A stretch of DNA of 64,000 bases from Paraburkholderia nodosa DSM 21604. GTDB taxonomy: Bacteria > Pseudomonadota > Gammaproteobacteria > Burkholderiales > Burkholderiaceae. Location of the stretch: NCBI RefSeq assembly GCF_000519185.1, contig NZ_JAFA01000017.1, positions 63,049 to 127,048 of the forward strand, given 5' to 3'. This document shows positions 1 to 9,186 of this stretch, in pieces. Made by a program: the position numbers and the translations under genes. Below the pieces are notes generated by a model that saw nothing but the letters and a program-made list of their open reading frames with translations, was not told the origin of the DNA and searched no databases. Positions within the stretch are counted from its first letter, which is position 1. Each line of letters starts with the position of its first letter.

Positions 1-321
1 ACCGCAGCGCGCGTAGCGAGCAGCGGGATGAATGACTGCCTTGTCACTAACTTTGGTGGTGCGAGGTGACAGACGCTCCGGAGCCATTCACCATTAACGG
101 AGAGATGTGAACTGTGGCAGGCGCTAGCGGTTTGAGCGGCTTTCTTTTGCCTACTTTTCTTTGCCGCTGGCAAAGAAAAGTAGGTGCCGCCCCGCACAGG
201 GGCAACGCCTGCATACCGATGCGAACACAAGGAAAGCCCAAAGGAAAGCCCAAAAGGAAAGCGCAAAAGCGCCGACTCCCCACGAACAAAAAGCATCACA
301 GCGCCCCCACCGCATCCCCCC
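1..321. other. non-coding left edge with hairpin repeat
   Basis: No convincing gene is seen. The stretch contains the long hairpin repeat at 150-184, a smaller GC hairpin just after it (GCCCC, five-base loop, GGGGC, about 188-203) and a purine-rich run of AAAGGAAAGC-like units at about 228-270. Open frames across it are short, overlap on both strands and follow the repeat, so they are not called. It lies downstream of the metQ-like gene. Confidence 0.6.
150..184. repeat. long perfect hairpin repeat (REP-like)
   Basis: Two perfect 16-base arms (CCTACTTTTCTTTGCC at 150-165 and its complement at 169-184) are separated by the 3-base loop GCT. A GC-rich hairpin follows directly. From memory, this pyrimidine-rich palindrome and the adjoining GCCCCGCACAGGGGC block recur in intergenic regions of Burkholderia-group genomes, which suggests a dispersed REP/BIME-like element. 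It could also end transcription of the metQ-like gene. Only one copy was found in this window. Confidence 0.7.
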
Positions 322-1149
322 TTACTGCTGCGGAGCACCCTGCCAGGCAGGCAGCGTCGCCCCGTGATACACGGCAATAATCTCAGAAGCGACATTAGCC
401 TGCTGATAACTCTCCACAAGCGCACGCACCCATCCCGCATTGGCATCCTTCTCATTCACGGCAATGAAGTTGCGATAAGGATTACCCGTCACCTTCTCCT
501 GAGCAATCCGCTCCTGCGGAATCTTGATCCCCGACTTCACGGCCCAGTCCGTATTGACAACAGCCGCATCCAGATCGCCAATCGCACGCCCGACAATACC
601 CGAATCGAGTTCCTTGATATGGATATTCTTCGGATTCTTTGCGATGTCGCGTGCGGTCGGCAGCAGGCCGACGTCCTCGCGCAACGTAATGAGCCCCTGG
701 GCCTGGAGCAGCAGCAGCGAGCGGCCTTCGTTGCTCGGATCGTTCGGCACGCCAATGGTCGCGCCCTGCGGCAGGTCCGCTACCGACTTCACCTTGCGTG
801 AATACAGCCCGATAGGCTGCACGTAGGTAAAGCCCACCGGCACGATCTTGTAGCCGCGCGCCTTGATCTGTGCGTCGAGATACGGCTTGTGCTGGAACGA
901 ATTGGCGTCGAGGTCGTGGCTCGAAAGCGCTTCGTTGGGCTGCGTGTATTCGGAGAACGTGGTCACCTTGATCGTGAGGCCACGCTTCGCGGCGTTGGCG
1001 GCGACCACGCGCCATACGTCCTCGTCTTCACCCGACATGATGCCCACGCGCAATGTCTGGTCCGCCGCGTGCGCGAGCGTTACGCCCCCGAAACTCACGC
1101 CCAGCGCGAGCGAAGCCAGCATCGTGCCCAGCAAGGTTCTTTTCTTCAT
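322..1149 (-). CDS. MetQ/NlpA-family ABC substrate-binding protein
   Basis: This 275-residue protein belongs to the NlpA/MetQ family of periplasmic binding proteins, which usually bind methionine or related ligands for a MetNI importer. The start at 1149 (MKKRTLLGTML) gives a clean Sec signal peptide ending in a HAADQ-type site. There is no lipobox cysteine, so it is probably soluble rather than a lipoprotein. Family-like segments include the RVGIMSGEDEDVW strand near the N terminus, QHKPYLDAQ, GVPNDPSNEGRSLLLLQ and a closing NPYRNFIAVNEKD region. No metN or metI neighbour is visible; the gene is last before the window edge on its strand. The ligand is not certain. Confidence 0.88.
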   Translation of the reverse strand: MKKRTLLGTMLASLALGVSFGGVTLAHAADQTLRVGIMSGEDEDVWRVVAANAAKRGLTIKVTTFSEYTQPNEALSSHDLDANSFQHKPYLDAQIKARGYKIVPVGFTYVQPIGLYSRKVKSVADLPQGATIGVPNDPSNEGRSLLLLQAQGLITLREDVGLLPTARDIAKNPKNIHIKELDSGIVGRAIGDLDAAVVNTDWAVKSGIKIPQERIAQEKVTGNPYRNFIAVNEKDANAGWVRALVESYQQANVASEIIAVYHGATLPAWQGAPQQ

Positions 1150-1351
1150 AGGATCCGTTATTCGAAGAGTTGTGGATAAGGCGATGCTAGTGAGCGCACT
1201 GCAAGCGGACAACCAATTTTGGGAGGATTGCTTAGCTATATTCGTCGTTTTGCGGCGCGCAACGGCGTGGCCAGGACGCAGCGATTCCATCCATCACGCG
1301 AGTTCCGTTCCGTGTCCACTCTCGCCGTTCCCGCTTCTGTGACGCCGCGCT

Positions 1352-2176
1352 TCAACGCAGCTCGGCATAGCCCTGTCGAGCGGCAGTGCTGGCGAACGCC
1401 TCGATCTCGGCGTACGCCTCGCCAGTGAGCCTGGCGAACCCGCGCAGCCGCAGCTTGTGTGCACGTTCAGGATCGGCTGCGAGCGCGGCGTCCAGCGCAT
1501 CGCGCAATCCATCGGCCTGATTCTCGCCGAGCGCGCGTGAGGCGATCAGCGGAAGGCCAGGGGCGCAGGCCGTCATGCCGATGGTTTGCACGCCATCGAA
1601 CCGTTCGGGATGCGAATCGTGCAGCAGCGCGAACGTGACGCAGTCGATGGCGCCCACGTCGGCCGTGCCGTTCGCCAGCGCGCGTAAGGTGACCGCGTGC
1701 GAGCCTGTCAAGAGCACCGAGGCGAAGAAGCGGCCGTCGCGTGCGAGCGGCGCGACCGCGTGGCGAAACGCGTTCATGCCGCTATGCGAATCCGCGCCGT
1801 TGCACGCAGCGCGCAGTCCGCGGCACGCTGCCAGCGTTTTCGCGCCGAGCTCCCACGCCTGCGCCGAAACGACGAGCACGCTGCGATAGCGTGGGCCTTC
1901 ACAGCCGGGTGCGTCGAATATCGGGGTCGCAATCAGATGGACTTCTTTGGCGAGGCCGAGCATCCGGTATGGATACCCACAGGTCTGCGAGAGCAGCAAA
2001 TCCTCGCGGTGCCAGTGAGGCATGAGTTCGCCCTCCGGCGCGTTCTCGATCGCGATGTCGCCCAACTCGAACGAGCGCGCAACGATGGACAGACAGTCGC
2101 TCAACAGCGAGCGCCACGACGCCGCATGTTGCGGCGTCACGTTGTACATCGGCAGGGAGGCGATCCAGCGGGTCAT
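1352..2176 (-). CDS. PhnD-like substrate-binding domain protein without signal peptide
   Basis: A 274-residue protein resembling the phosphate/phosphonate periplasmic-binding (PhnD/SsuA-like) fold. It starts MTRWIASLPMYN, shows an ATPIFDAPGCEGPRY segment, a GADSHSGMNAFRHAVAPLA turn and a GTADVGAIDCVTFALL segment typical of the ligand-binding cleft. No signal peptide or transmembrane helix is present, so a cytoplasmic location is likely unless the start is wrong. No ABC permease or ATPase lies nearby. Many Burkholderiales carry such solitary proteins with unknown ligand. It is on the same strand as the metQ-like gene 203 bases downstream, but operon structure is unclear. Confidence 0.75.
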   Translation of the reverse strand: MTRWIASLPMYNVTPQHAASWRSLLSDCLSIVARSFELGDIAIENAPEGELMPHWHREDLLLSQTCGYPYRMLGLAKEVHLIATPIFDAPGCEGPRYRSVLVVSAQAWELGAKTLAACRGLRAACNGADSHSGMNAFRHAVAPLARDGRFFASVLLTGSHAVTLRALANGTADVGAIDCVTFALLHDSHPERFDGVQTIGMTACAPGLPLIASRALGENQADGLRDALDAALAADPERAHKLRLRGFARLTGEAYAEIEAFASTAARQGYAELR

Positions 2177-2343
2177 CGGCGCATTCTACGCCGCACGCTC
2201 GTGGCGCGTCGCGCGGCGCGGTGAAATAAGCAAATGGCAATTCGTTGGTTGGTGAAGCGCCGCGCGTTCGGTATGGTGAGGACCTGCGTTGCTTTGCTCT
2301 CCGTATGGAGTGGCACCATCCTTCATCGCGGGAGCTGGCGAAC

Positions 2344-3306
2344 ATGGCCGAATACTTCGACGCAGATCACGCGCGGGAAATCGCCGCGCTCGCCACAGGG
2401 TTCACCGCACGCACGGAATGGCCCACGTGGCTGCTGATCGCCGTGATCTACGGCGGCTGGTTTGCGGTGCTGGCGTTCGTGCGCTCAGGTCTGGTCACGC
2501 TCGTGTCCGCCACGCCATGCCTCATCGTGTTGTGCGCATGGCATATGTCGCTGCAGCACGAATTGCTGCACGGTCATCCCACCCGTTTCGCATGGCTGAA
2601 CATGGCGCTGGGCTGGCCGCCGCTTGCCGTCTGGTTTCCCTATGCGGTGTACCGCGAGAGCCATATGGCGCATCATCGCGACGAAGCGTTGACTGTGCCG
2701 GGCATCGACCCCGAAACGAACTACGTGCGGCACGAGCAGTGGGCTCGCCTGCCGCGCTGGCATCGCGTGCTATGGCACGCACGCAAGAGCTTCGTGGGCC
2801 GTGTGGTGATCGGGCCGCCCATGAGCGTGGCCGCCATGCTCGCCGGCGCGACGAAAGCGCTGCGAAGCGGCGACTGGCGTGACGTGCCGATGTGGCTCGC
2901 GCACTGCGCGGCCGTCGTGCTGCTGCTCGCGTGGGTGCAGCGTTACGCGGGCGTGCCGTGGTGGTGGTATCTCGCCGCCGTCACCTGGCCCGCGCTCGGG
3001 CTCGCGATGGTCCGCTCGCTGTACGAGCATCGCGCGGCGTCGCATCCCAAGGCGCGTATCGCCATCAACGAGGCCGGGCTCGTCATGCGCTTTCTGTATC
3101 TGAACAACAACTACCATCTCGTGCACCACGATCTGCCGCGCTTGCCGTGGTTTCAGCTGGCGCGCGCCTACCGCATGCGGCGCGACGACTATCGGCACAA
3201 ATGCGGCGGTTTCGTGATCGAGGGCTACGCCGCGCTCCTCAGGCGTTACGCGTGGCGCGCGACGGATGCTCCCGCGCATCCGTTCGGCGATAGCACCGCG
3301 CAGTGA
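2344..3306 (+). CDS. membrane fatty-acid desaturase family protein
   Basis: A di-iron integral-membrane desaturase/hydroxylase. The three histidine boxes are visible: HELLH (residues 72-76), HMAHH (107-111) and HLVHH (258-262), the last preceded by a NNNY motif. Hydrophobic helices flank them (LLIAVIYGGWFAVLAF, a stretch before the first box, and a pair near residues 190-220). The frame is open from 2245, but the start at 2344 (MAEYFDADH) gives a family-like N terminus and about 320 residues; no strong ribosome site decides this. It stands alone between two minus-strand genes, ending 3 bases before the epoxide hydrolase stop. The substrate (acyl lipid, alkane or carotenoid) cannot be told. 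Confidence 0.85.
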   Translation: MAEYFDADHAREIAALATGFTARTEWPTWLLIAVIYGGWFAVLAFVRSGLVTLVSATPCLIVLCAWHMSLQHELLHGHPTRFAWLNMALGWPPLAVWFPYAVYRESHMAHHRDEALTVPGIDPETNYVRHEQWARLPRWHRVLWHARKSFVGRVVIGPPMSVAAMLAGATKALRSGDWRDVPMWLAHCAAVVLLLAWVQRYAGVPWWWYLAAVTWPALGLAMVRSLYEHRAASHPKARIAINEAGLVMRFLYLNNNYHLVHHDLPRLPWFQLARAYRMRRDDYRHKCGGFVIEGYAALLRRYAWRATDAPAHPFGDSTAQ

Positions 3307-3309
3307 CGC

Positions 3310-4482
3310 TCACTGCCGGAACCGTTTAAAGAAGCGGCGGATGTCGGCGGCGAGAAGATCGGGTTCCTCCATGGCGGCGAAATGGCCGCCGCGCGGCATG
3401 TCGGTCCATTGCGCGACATCGAACACGCGCTCGAGCCACGACCGCGGCGGGTGATTGATCTCCTTGGGAAAGTGCGCGAAGGCGATGGGCGGCGCCACGC
3501 GTTGCCCGGCCGCGAAGCGAAACGGCTGGAGACGGTTTTCCCAGTACATCTGCATGGACGTGCCGATGCCGCCCGTGAACCAGTACAGTGAAAGGTCCGT
3601 CAGCAAAGTGTCCTTCGAGAACCGCCGCTCGATGTCACCGTCGCAGTCGCTCCACGCGCGAAACTTCTCGCCGATCCACGCGGCCAGTCCCGCGGGCGAG
3701 TCGTTGAGCGCCGCCGCCGCCGTTTGCGGCCTGGTGCTGTGCATATGCGCGTATCCGCCCTCCAGCGCTGCCCAATCGGCCTTTTCGCGCAGATAGTCCT
3801 GTTCCTCATCGGTGAGCGGGGCTTGCGCGGCATCGACTGTGGGTTCGTACGTGCCGGGCAGGAAGTTCAAGTGGATGCCCTCCACGGCCTGGCTGTGCCG
3901 CGCGGCTAACGCGATGGACACACCGGCGCCGAGGTCGCCGCCCTGCGCGCCGAAGCGCTCGTAGCCGAGACCGCGCATGAGCGCGGCCCACAGGTCTGCG
4001 ATCTGGAACGCGGAGGTGCCGGGCGCTGCCGGCGCGGGCGAAAAGGCAAAGCCCGGCAGCGACGGGACGACGACATCGAACGCATCGGCCGGGTCCGCGC
4101 CGAATGCGGCGGGATCGCAGAGCCGGTCGAGCAGCGCGTGGAATTCGATGAACGAGCCCGGCCAGCCGTGCGTGATGACGAGCGGGTAGGGCTTCGGGCC
4201 CGCACCACGCCGATGCACGAAGTGCACGCGCTGGCCATCTGCACCACCCGCACCACCCACTTCGGCCATGAACTGCGGCAACTGGTTCAGCGCGCGTTCG
4301 GCGGCGCGCCAGTCGTATTCGTCTGCCCAATACGCGACGAGCTCGCGCAGCCACGCACTATCGGCCCCTTGTTGCCATGCCGGCGAGGGCGTAGCGTTGG
4401 CCCAGCGCGTGGCGCGCAAACGCCGGCGCAGGTCGTCGAGTGCCTCTTCGGGAACGCGAATTTCAAACCGGTCGATATGCAT
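3310..4482 (-). CDS. epoxide hydrolase (EHN-type alpha/beta hydrolase)
   Basis: A 390-residue protein matching the microsomal-type epoxide hydrolase family, which opens epoxides to diols through an ester intermediate. The N-terminal EHN lid region (FEIRVPEEALDDLRRRL, WANATPSPAWQQG) precedes the alpha/beta-hydrolase core. HGWPGS (105-110) is the oxyanion region, Asp183 in GGDLG is the expected nucleophile and His367 in GGHFAAMEEP the general base. There is no signal peptide, so it is probably cytoplasmic. It faces the desaturase tail to tail with a 3-base gap and is divergent from the ligJ-like gene. Physiological substrate unknown. Confidence 0.9.
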   Translation of the reverse strand: MHIDRFEIRVPEEALDDLRRRLRATRWANATPSPAWQQGADSAWLRELVAYWADEYDWRAAERALNQLPQFMAEVGGAGGADGQRVHFVHRRGAGPKPYPLVITHGWPGSFIEFHALLDRLCDPAAFGADPADAFDVVVPSLPGFAFSPAPAAPGTSAFQIADLWAALMRGLGYERFGAQGGDLGAGVSIALAARHSQAVEGIHLNFLPGTYEPTVDAAQAPLTDEEQDYLREKADWAALEGGYAHMHSTRPQTAAAALNDSPAGLAAWIGEKFRAWSDCDGDIERRFSKDTLLTDLSLYWFTGGIGTSMQMYWENRLQPFRFAAGQRVAPPIAFAHFPKEINHPPRSWLERVFDVAQWTDMPRGGHFAAMEEPDLLAADIRRFFKRFRQ

Positions 4483-4852
4483 GGTGGTTCATCCGCACGC
4501 TGGCAGGCCGAGGAGCTGACCATTATGAGCGAATTCGCCGCCGCGCATCGGCCGCCCCCAGCGACCCTTCGAATTCCATCCATCGCTTACCAGATGTTTA
4601 TCGAGGCATCGATTTAATTTATCGGCGTTTGGCAAGCGCGGCGGGGCGGCGCGACGCCTCAGTCGGGCAACGCGGCGCGGCGCAAACCCCACGGCGTCCG
4701 TGGTTTGCAGTATTTTCAGCCGCCGGCTGCCGCACCCGCTTATTGCCATGAGCGGTATTTTTTGCACAATCTAGGTAATAGCCCTGGCTACTAGCGCAGT
4801 GGGGCCAATTCGTACCGTAGCGCAACGATTCGAATCAGCAGCAGAGGTCCCA
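4483..4852. other. divergent intergenic region, epoxide hydrolase / ligJ-like gene
   Basis: A 370-base spacer between divergent genes, so it should hold both promoters. It is locally AT-richer at 4600-4625 and 4745-4775, and contains the near-dyad ATCGAGGCATCGAT at about 4600. A GAGG ribosome site lies at 4843-4846, ahead of the ATG at 4853. No regulator gene is adjacent and no specific operator is claimed. Confidence 0.4.
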
Positions 4853-5878
4853 ATGATCATCGACATTCACGGCCACTACACGACGGCGCCCAATGCGCTG
4901 GAGGCGTGGCGCAAACGCCAGATAGCGGGCATCGCCCATCCGTCCGAAATGCCGAAGGCATCGGAGCTGAAGATCAGCGACGACGAATTGCGCGAGTCGA
5001 TCGAACTCAATCAGCTCAAGCTGATGCGCGAGCGCGGTCTCGATCTCACGATTTTCAGCCCGCGCGCGAGTTTCATGGCCCACCACATTGGCGACTTCGA
5101 GGTGTCGAGCACCTGGGCCGCCATTTGCAATGAGCTGTGCCACCGCGTGAGCGAGCTTTTTCCCGAGCATTTCGTGCCGGCCGCGATGCTGCCGCAAAGC
5201 CCGGGCGTCGATCCGGCCACGTGCGTGGCGGAACTCGTCAAATGCGTGGAGCAGTACGGCAATGTGGCGGTCAACCTGAACCCCGATCCCTCGGGCGGCC
5301 ACTGGACGAGCCCGCCGCTTTCCGACCGTCACTGGTACCCGATCTACGAGAAGCTCGTCGAATACGACGTTCCCGCGATGATCCACGTGAGCACGAGTTG
5401 CAACGCGTGCTTCCACACCACGGGCGCGCACTACCTGAACGCGGATACGACCGCATTCATGCAGTGCCTGACGTCGGACCTGTTCCGCGACTTCCCCACG
5501 CTGCGCTTCGTGATTCCGCACGGCGGCGGCGCGGTGCCTTACCACTGGGGGCGCTTTCGGGGCCTCGCGCAGGAGTTGAAGAAGCCGCCGCTCAGCGAGC
5601 ATTTGTTGAATAACGTGTTCTTCGACACCTGCGTCTATCACCAGCCCGGCATCGACCTGCTCACGCGCGTGATTCCCGTCGACAACATTCTGTTCGCGAG
5701 TGAGATGATCGGCGCGGTGCGCGGCATCGACCCCGAAACGGGCCACAACTACGACGACACGAAGCGCTATATCGAAGCCGCGCATGTCGACGCCGCCGAT
5801 CGCTACAAGATCTACGAAGGCAACGCGCGCCGCGTGTATCCGCGCCTCGATGCGCGGCTCAAGGCAAAGGGGTTGTGA
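4853..5878 (+). CDS. ligJ: LigJ-like 4-oxalomesaconate hydratase (amidohydrolase superfamily)
   Basis: A 341-residue amidohydrolase-2 protein. Length and sequence resemble LigJ, which hydrates 4-oxalomesaconate to 4-carboxy-4-hydroxy-2-oxoadipate in the gallate / protocatechuate-4,5 meta-cleavage route. Metal ligand positions are recognisable: DIHGH at the N terminus, His in MIHVSTS, His in VIPHGGGAVPYHWGRF and Glu in LFASEM. The NLNPDPSGG and ENARR-like (GNARRVYPRL) segments also fit. The start at 4853 follows GAGG with good spacing; an upstream in-frame start at 4799 is unlikely. The neighbouring tannase and aromatic-acid permease support a gallate role. Assignment within amidohydrolase-2 is by sequence memory, so another tautomeric acid hydratase or decarboxylase remains possible. 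Confidence 0.75.
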   Translation: MIIDIHGHYTTAPNALEAWRKRQIAGIAHPSEMPKASELKISDDELRESIELNQLKLMRERGLDLTIFSPRASFMAHHIGDFEVSSTWAAICNELCHRVSELFPEHFVPAAMLPQSPGVDPATCVAELVKCVEQYGNVAVNLNPDPSGGHWTSPPLSDRHWYPIYEKLVEYDVPAMIHVSTSCNACFHTTGAHYLNADTTAFMQCLTSDLFRDFPTLRFVIPHGGGAVPYHWGRFRGLAQELKKPPLSEHLLNNVFFDTCVYHQPGIDLLTRVIPVDNILFASEMIGAVRGIDPETGHNYDDTKRYIEAAHVDAADRYKIYEGNARRVYPRLDARLKAKGL

Positions 5879-5966
5879 GCGCGCACGCGTCGGCTCGCAA
5901 TCTGTGCAATACCGGCGAAGCGCACTATAAGGCGGCCTCGCTCACTCTCGACTGAAACGGAAGTCA

Positions 5967-6695
5967 ATGACAAAGGACGATGTGAAAAGCAACGCCGCGC
6001 TGGCGGGGGTCGGGTCGATGGCGACGCGCCTCCTGCTCGCGGGTCTCGCCGAGCAATACGAGCGCGAAACGGGGCAGCGGCTGGCTGTTGCCGCGATAGG
6101 CGGCGTGGAAGCCGCGCGGCGCGTACAGGCGGGCGCGGCGTTCGATTTCGCCGTGCTGGCCTCGGCTGCGATCGACCGCCTGGCAGCGGGCGGCCACCTT
6201 GTTGGCGCGCGCATGGACGTGGTGCGCTCCGGCATGGCGGCGGCCGTCGCCGCCGGCGCGGCGCACCCGGATATCGGCACAGAAGACGCACTGCGCGAGA
6301 CGATGCTGCGCGCGGCGCGCATCGGCTATTCGACGGGGCCTAGCGGCGACCATCTGCTGCGGCTGCTCGAGCGCTGGGGCGTGGCCGAAACGCTCGGGCC
6401 GCGCCTCGTGATGGCGCAGCCGGGCGTGCCTGTCGCGAGCCTGATCGCGCAAGGCGAGGTCGAGATCGGGTTTCAGCAATTGAGCGAGCTAAAGGATGTG
6501 CCGGGCGTAGACGTGATCGGGCCGCTGCCGGCCGGGGCGCAACTCGTCACGGTCTTCTCCGCGGCGATCTGCGCGGTGTCGCAGCAGCGGCAGGCGGCGG
6601 CGGACTTCCTGGCGTTCCTCGGATCGGAACGCGCCGTGGCGACCAAGCGGGCGTTTGGCATGGAGCCGGCAGGCGGCGCGGCGCACGGGCGGTAG
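5967..6695 (+). CDS. ModA-like substrate-binding domain protein, no signal peptide
   Basis: A 242-residue protein with a periplasmic-binding type II fold, closest in look to molybdate-binding ModA-like proteins: a GSMATRLLLAGLAEQYERETG N-terminal strand-helix, AGAAFDFAVLASAAIDRL, a STGPSGDHLLRLLERWG segment and VASLIAQGEVEIGFQQLSEL. No signal peptide is present, and an AGGA-like site (GGAAG) precedes the ATG, so the start is probably right and the protein cytoplasmic. It follows the ligJ-like gene by 88 bases on the same strand and may be co-transcribed. Its role in the cluster is unknown; ligand sensing or sequestration is only a guess. Confidence 0.7.
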   Translation: MTKDDVKSNAALAGVGSMATRLLLAGLAEQYERETGQRLAVAAIGGVEAARRVQAGAAFDFAVLASAAIDRLAAGGHLVGARMDVVRSGMAAAVAAGAAHPDIGTEDALRETMLRAARIGYSTGPSGDHLLRLLERWGVAETLGPRLVMAQPGVPVASLIAQGEVEIGFQQLSELKDVPGVDVIGPLPAGAQLVTVFSAAICAVSQQRQAAADFLAFLGSERAVATKRAFGMEPAGGAAHGR

Positions 6696-6887
6696 CTGGG
6701 CAGCAGGGCACGAGCAAGACGGCAATCAGCGGAATGGAAGGAGCAATAAGGCGATTGGATTGGACATCTCATGTCGAACGGTCCACGTATTCAAATTAAT
6801 TAGGCTTACTAATCAGAAAAAAACAGAATCGGAGGCGTGAAAAGTGAATCAGAAGAACACCAATACGGACAACCTCAGGAGGCAAGC

Positions 6888-8663
6888 ATGAGAACCCTGC
6901 ATCCCCGGCAGCTTTTCACGAGCGTGCGCGCTCGTGCAGCCTCGCTGCTCTCGCTGTGCGCCCTCTTCGCGGCGGCCGGGCTCGTGGCCGCGTGCGGCAG
7001 TGGCGGTAGTGGCCGCAGTAGCGCCGATGCGTCGAAAGCGCCGCTCGCGGTCGTCGCGCCCGTGGTGGATTGCTCGAAGCTGGCATCGGTCGACATCACC
7101 GATATTGGCGGCGCGGGCAGCGCGATTACTTCGGCCAGTGTGACCACGGCGACCATCAACGGTGCTTCGGTCAACTTCTGTACGGTGAAGGGCACGCTCG
7201 CGCCTTCGAATACGTTCGAAGTGGCGCTGCCGGTGAGCACGTGGACGCAGCGCTTTGCGGCGCTAGGTTGCGGGGGCCTGTGCGGCAACCTGAGCGACCC
7301 GACCCAGCAGTCGTCGTTCAGCTTCAGCTACACGTGCCCGCTCGTGCAGGAAGGCGGCTTCGTGACGGCGGCGACCGATATGGGCCACTCGGGCAACGAC
7401 ACGACGTGGACCACGGACCCGCAAAAACAGGCCGATTTCGCCTATCGCGGGCAGCACATCACGACGCTCACGGCGGAAAAGCTCATCAAGGCCTATTACG
7501 GGCAAACGCAGAAGTACGCGTACTTCATCGGCTGCTCGGACGGCGGCCGCGAAGCGCTGATGGCCGCGCAACGTTACCCGAACGACTATAACGGCATCAT
7601 CGCGGGCGCGCCGGCTGCACACTTCCAGATCCAGAACTCGCTGTATCACGGCTGGAGCGTGGAGTCGCAAAGCACGACCGGCGACAGCACCGGCAACGCG
7701 ACCCTCTACGCCGACAAGGCGCTCGTGCTGCACAAGGCTGTCGTCGCGGCATGCGGCGGCCAGGCGGGTGTGCCCGATGGTCTGATCGCCGATCCGCGCA
7801 CCTGCAATTTCGATCCCGCATCGATCCAGTGTGCGCAGGGCGCGACGAACACGAGCAACTGCCTGACCGCAGCCGAAGTCGCCACCGCGAGCAAGATCTA
7901 TGGCGGACCGGTGGACGCGACAACGGGCGAGCGCATGCTGGCGGGCTCTCCGCAGATGGGTTCGGAAGAGAACTGGGTCGGTGTGGAAGTACCCACAACG
8001 AATTCGACGGCCGCGGCGGTTTCGGTGAAGAGCCTGTTCAGTTACATGATCGTGACGGGTGCCTACAACCTGATCTTCACGGGCTCGCCCGCGATGCCGA
8101 CCATCGACACCTTCGGCTACACGGATGCGAGCTTCTACCCGACCTACCTGCAGGCCAACCATCCGCTCATGGACGCGACGAACCCCGATCTCTCGGCGTT
8201 CAAGAAGGCGGGCGGCAAGCTGATCCTGTGGCACGGCTGGGCGGATCAACACATTTCGCCGCTCTTCACGATCCAGTACTACGAAGCGATGCAGAACACG
8301 ATGGGTGCTTCGAACGTGAGCGATTTCGCGCGCCTGTACCTCGTGCCCGGCGTGGCTCACTGCGGCGGCGGCGAAGGCTTCCCGAACATCGACCTCGTCT
8401 CGCAGATCACGACGTGGGCCGAGCAGGGCACGGCGCCGAACGCGGTCATGACGTATCAGACCGATTCGTCGAACAACGTGACGGCCAGCCGCCCGGTTTA
8501 TCCGTACCCGGCAGTCGCGCAGTTCACGGGCACCGGCGACTGGCACCTCGGCGCGAACTGGACCCAGGGCGCACCGCTGTACAACCAGCCCACGCATGCC
8601 TGGGCAGGCTCGAGCTTCTATGCGACGTACACGCCGACTACGCAGGGTGTTGCCGCGCCTTAA
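6888..8663 (+). CDS. tannase/feruloyl esterase-family lipoprotein
   Basis: A 591-residue secreted esterase of the tannase family, which cleaves gallate or hydroxycinnamate esters. The N terminus has a long signal segment ending in the lipobox LVAAC (Cys36), so it should be anchored as a lipoprotein. The family CS-D-HC arrangement is visible: Cys216-Ser217 in GCSDGGREAL, Asp in HGWADQHISPLF and His-Cys in VPGVAHCGGGEGFP, where the two cysteines normally form a disulfide beside the active site. The start at 6888 follows CAGGAGGCAAGC, an excellent ribosome site. Neighbours (ligJ-like gene upstream, aromatic permease downstream) suggest release and uptake of gallate, but feruloyl or other esters are possible. 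Confidence 0.88.
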   Translation: MRTLHPRQLFTSVRARAASLLSLCALFAAAGLVAACGSGGSGRSSADASKAPLAVVAPVVDCSKLASVDITDIGGAGSAITSASVTTATINGASVNFCTVKGTLAPSNTFEVALPVSTWTQRFAALGCGGLCGNLSDPTQQSSFSFSYTCPLVQEGGFVTAATDMGHSGNDTTWTTDPQKQADFAYRGQHITTLTAEKLIKAYYGQTQKYAYFIGCSDGGREALMAAQRYPNDYNGIIAGAPAAHFQIQNSLYHGWSVESQSTTGDSTGNATLYADKALVLHKAVVAACGGQAGVPDGLIADPRTCNFDPASIQCAQGATNTSNCLTAAEVATASKIYGGPVDATTGERMLAGSPQMGSEENWVGVEVPTTNSTAAAVSVKSLFSYMIVTGAYNLIFTGSPAMPTIDTFGYTDASFYPTYLQANHPLMDATNPDLSAFKKAGGKLILWHGWADQHISPLFTIQYYEAMQNTMGASNVSDFARLYLVPGVAHCGGGEGFPNIDLVSQITTWAEQGTAPNAVMTYQTDSSNNVTASRPVYPYPAVAQFTGTGDWHLGANWTQGAPLYNQPTHAWAGSSFYATYTPTTQGVAAP

Positions 8664-9186
8664 CGGGTGAACTTCGGGCACACTCGCATGATTCACGGTT
8701 GAACCGGCCAGCCCTTCGGGGCTGGTTTCGTTTGTAATGCGATAAATAAATTGCATGGAAAATTCGGGGCAAGGGCGGCGGCTCGAACTGCGCCGCCGCC
8801 TCGAAAAGCGGCGCGTATAGGAGCGCCGCCCGGCGATGTAGCGGCAACTGAATTCCGCACGATCGTCCGGCGCGTTTGCGAATCCTTTCGGAGAGCATCG
8901 ATTTTGCTTATCACGCTCGATTCGATTCCAGCCCCGGGCAGTGTCAGGCAAAGCACGGGCTGATCGCGCCCGGCCTTTACGCGGCGCGGCTTTCGGGCCG
9001 GTATCGCAAGTGCGGGCGTGCCGAATTCGCCCATGCAGACGGGCACGGACGTATCCAATATGTGGTTAACCCGCACTTTCAGGCGAAGGGTTGGCCACCT
9101 ATCGTGCCCCCGACGGATAGCAGTTCGTAGAAATTCGACTCGGGCACGAGCGAGCGGCAGACCACAGAACGGACAGGAGACTACAG
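8664..9186 (+). other. intergenic region before the aromatic permease
   Basis: A 523-base gap holding the tannase terminator (8708-8733) and presumably the permease promoter. The middle part (8760-9100) has only overlapping short frames and no recognisable protein. A GACAGGAGAC ribosome site at 9171-9180 serves the ATG at 9187. Confidence 0.4.
8708..8733 (+). terminator. Rho-independent-type terminator after tannase gene
   Basis: Arms CCAGCCC (8708-8714) and GGGCTGG (8719-8725) pair around the stable TTCG tetraloop and are followed by the T-rich stretch TTTCGTTTG. It lies 45 bases after the tannase stop. Confidence 0.75.

Noticed and set aside
47..380. Overlapping short frames on both strands at the left edge
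   Set aside because: They run through the palindromic repeat at 150-184 and mirror each other; composition is repeat-driven and no ribosome site or family match is seen.
7263..8951. Long minus-strand open frame (562 codons) antisense to the tannase gene
   Set aside because: Arg/His-rich composition typical of GC-rich antisense frames; the plus-strand frame has catalytic motifs and a ribosome site.
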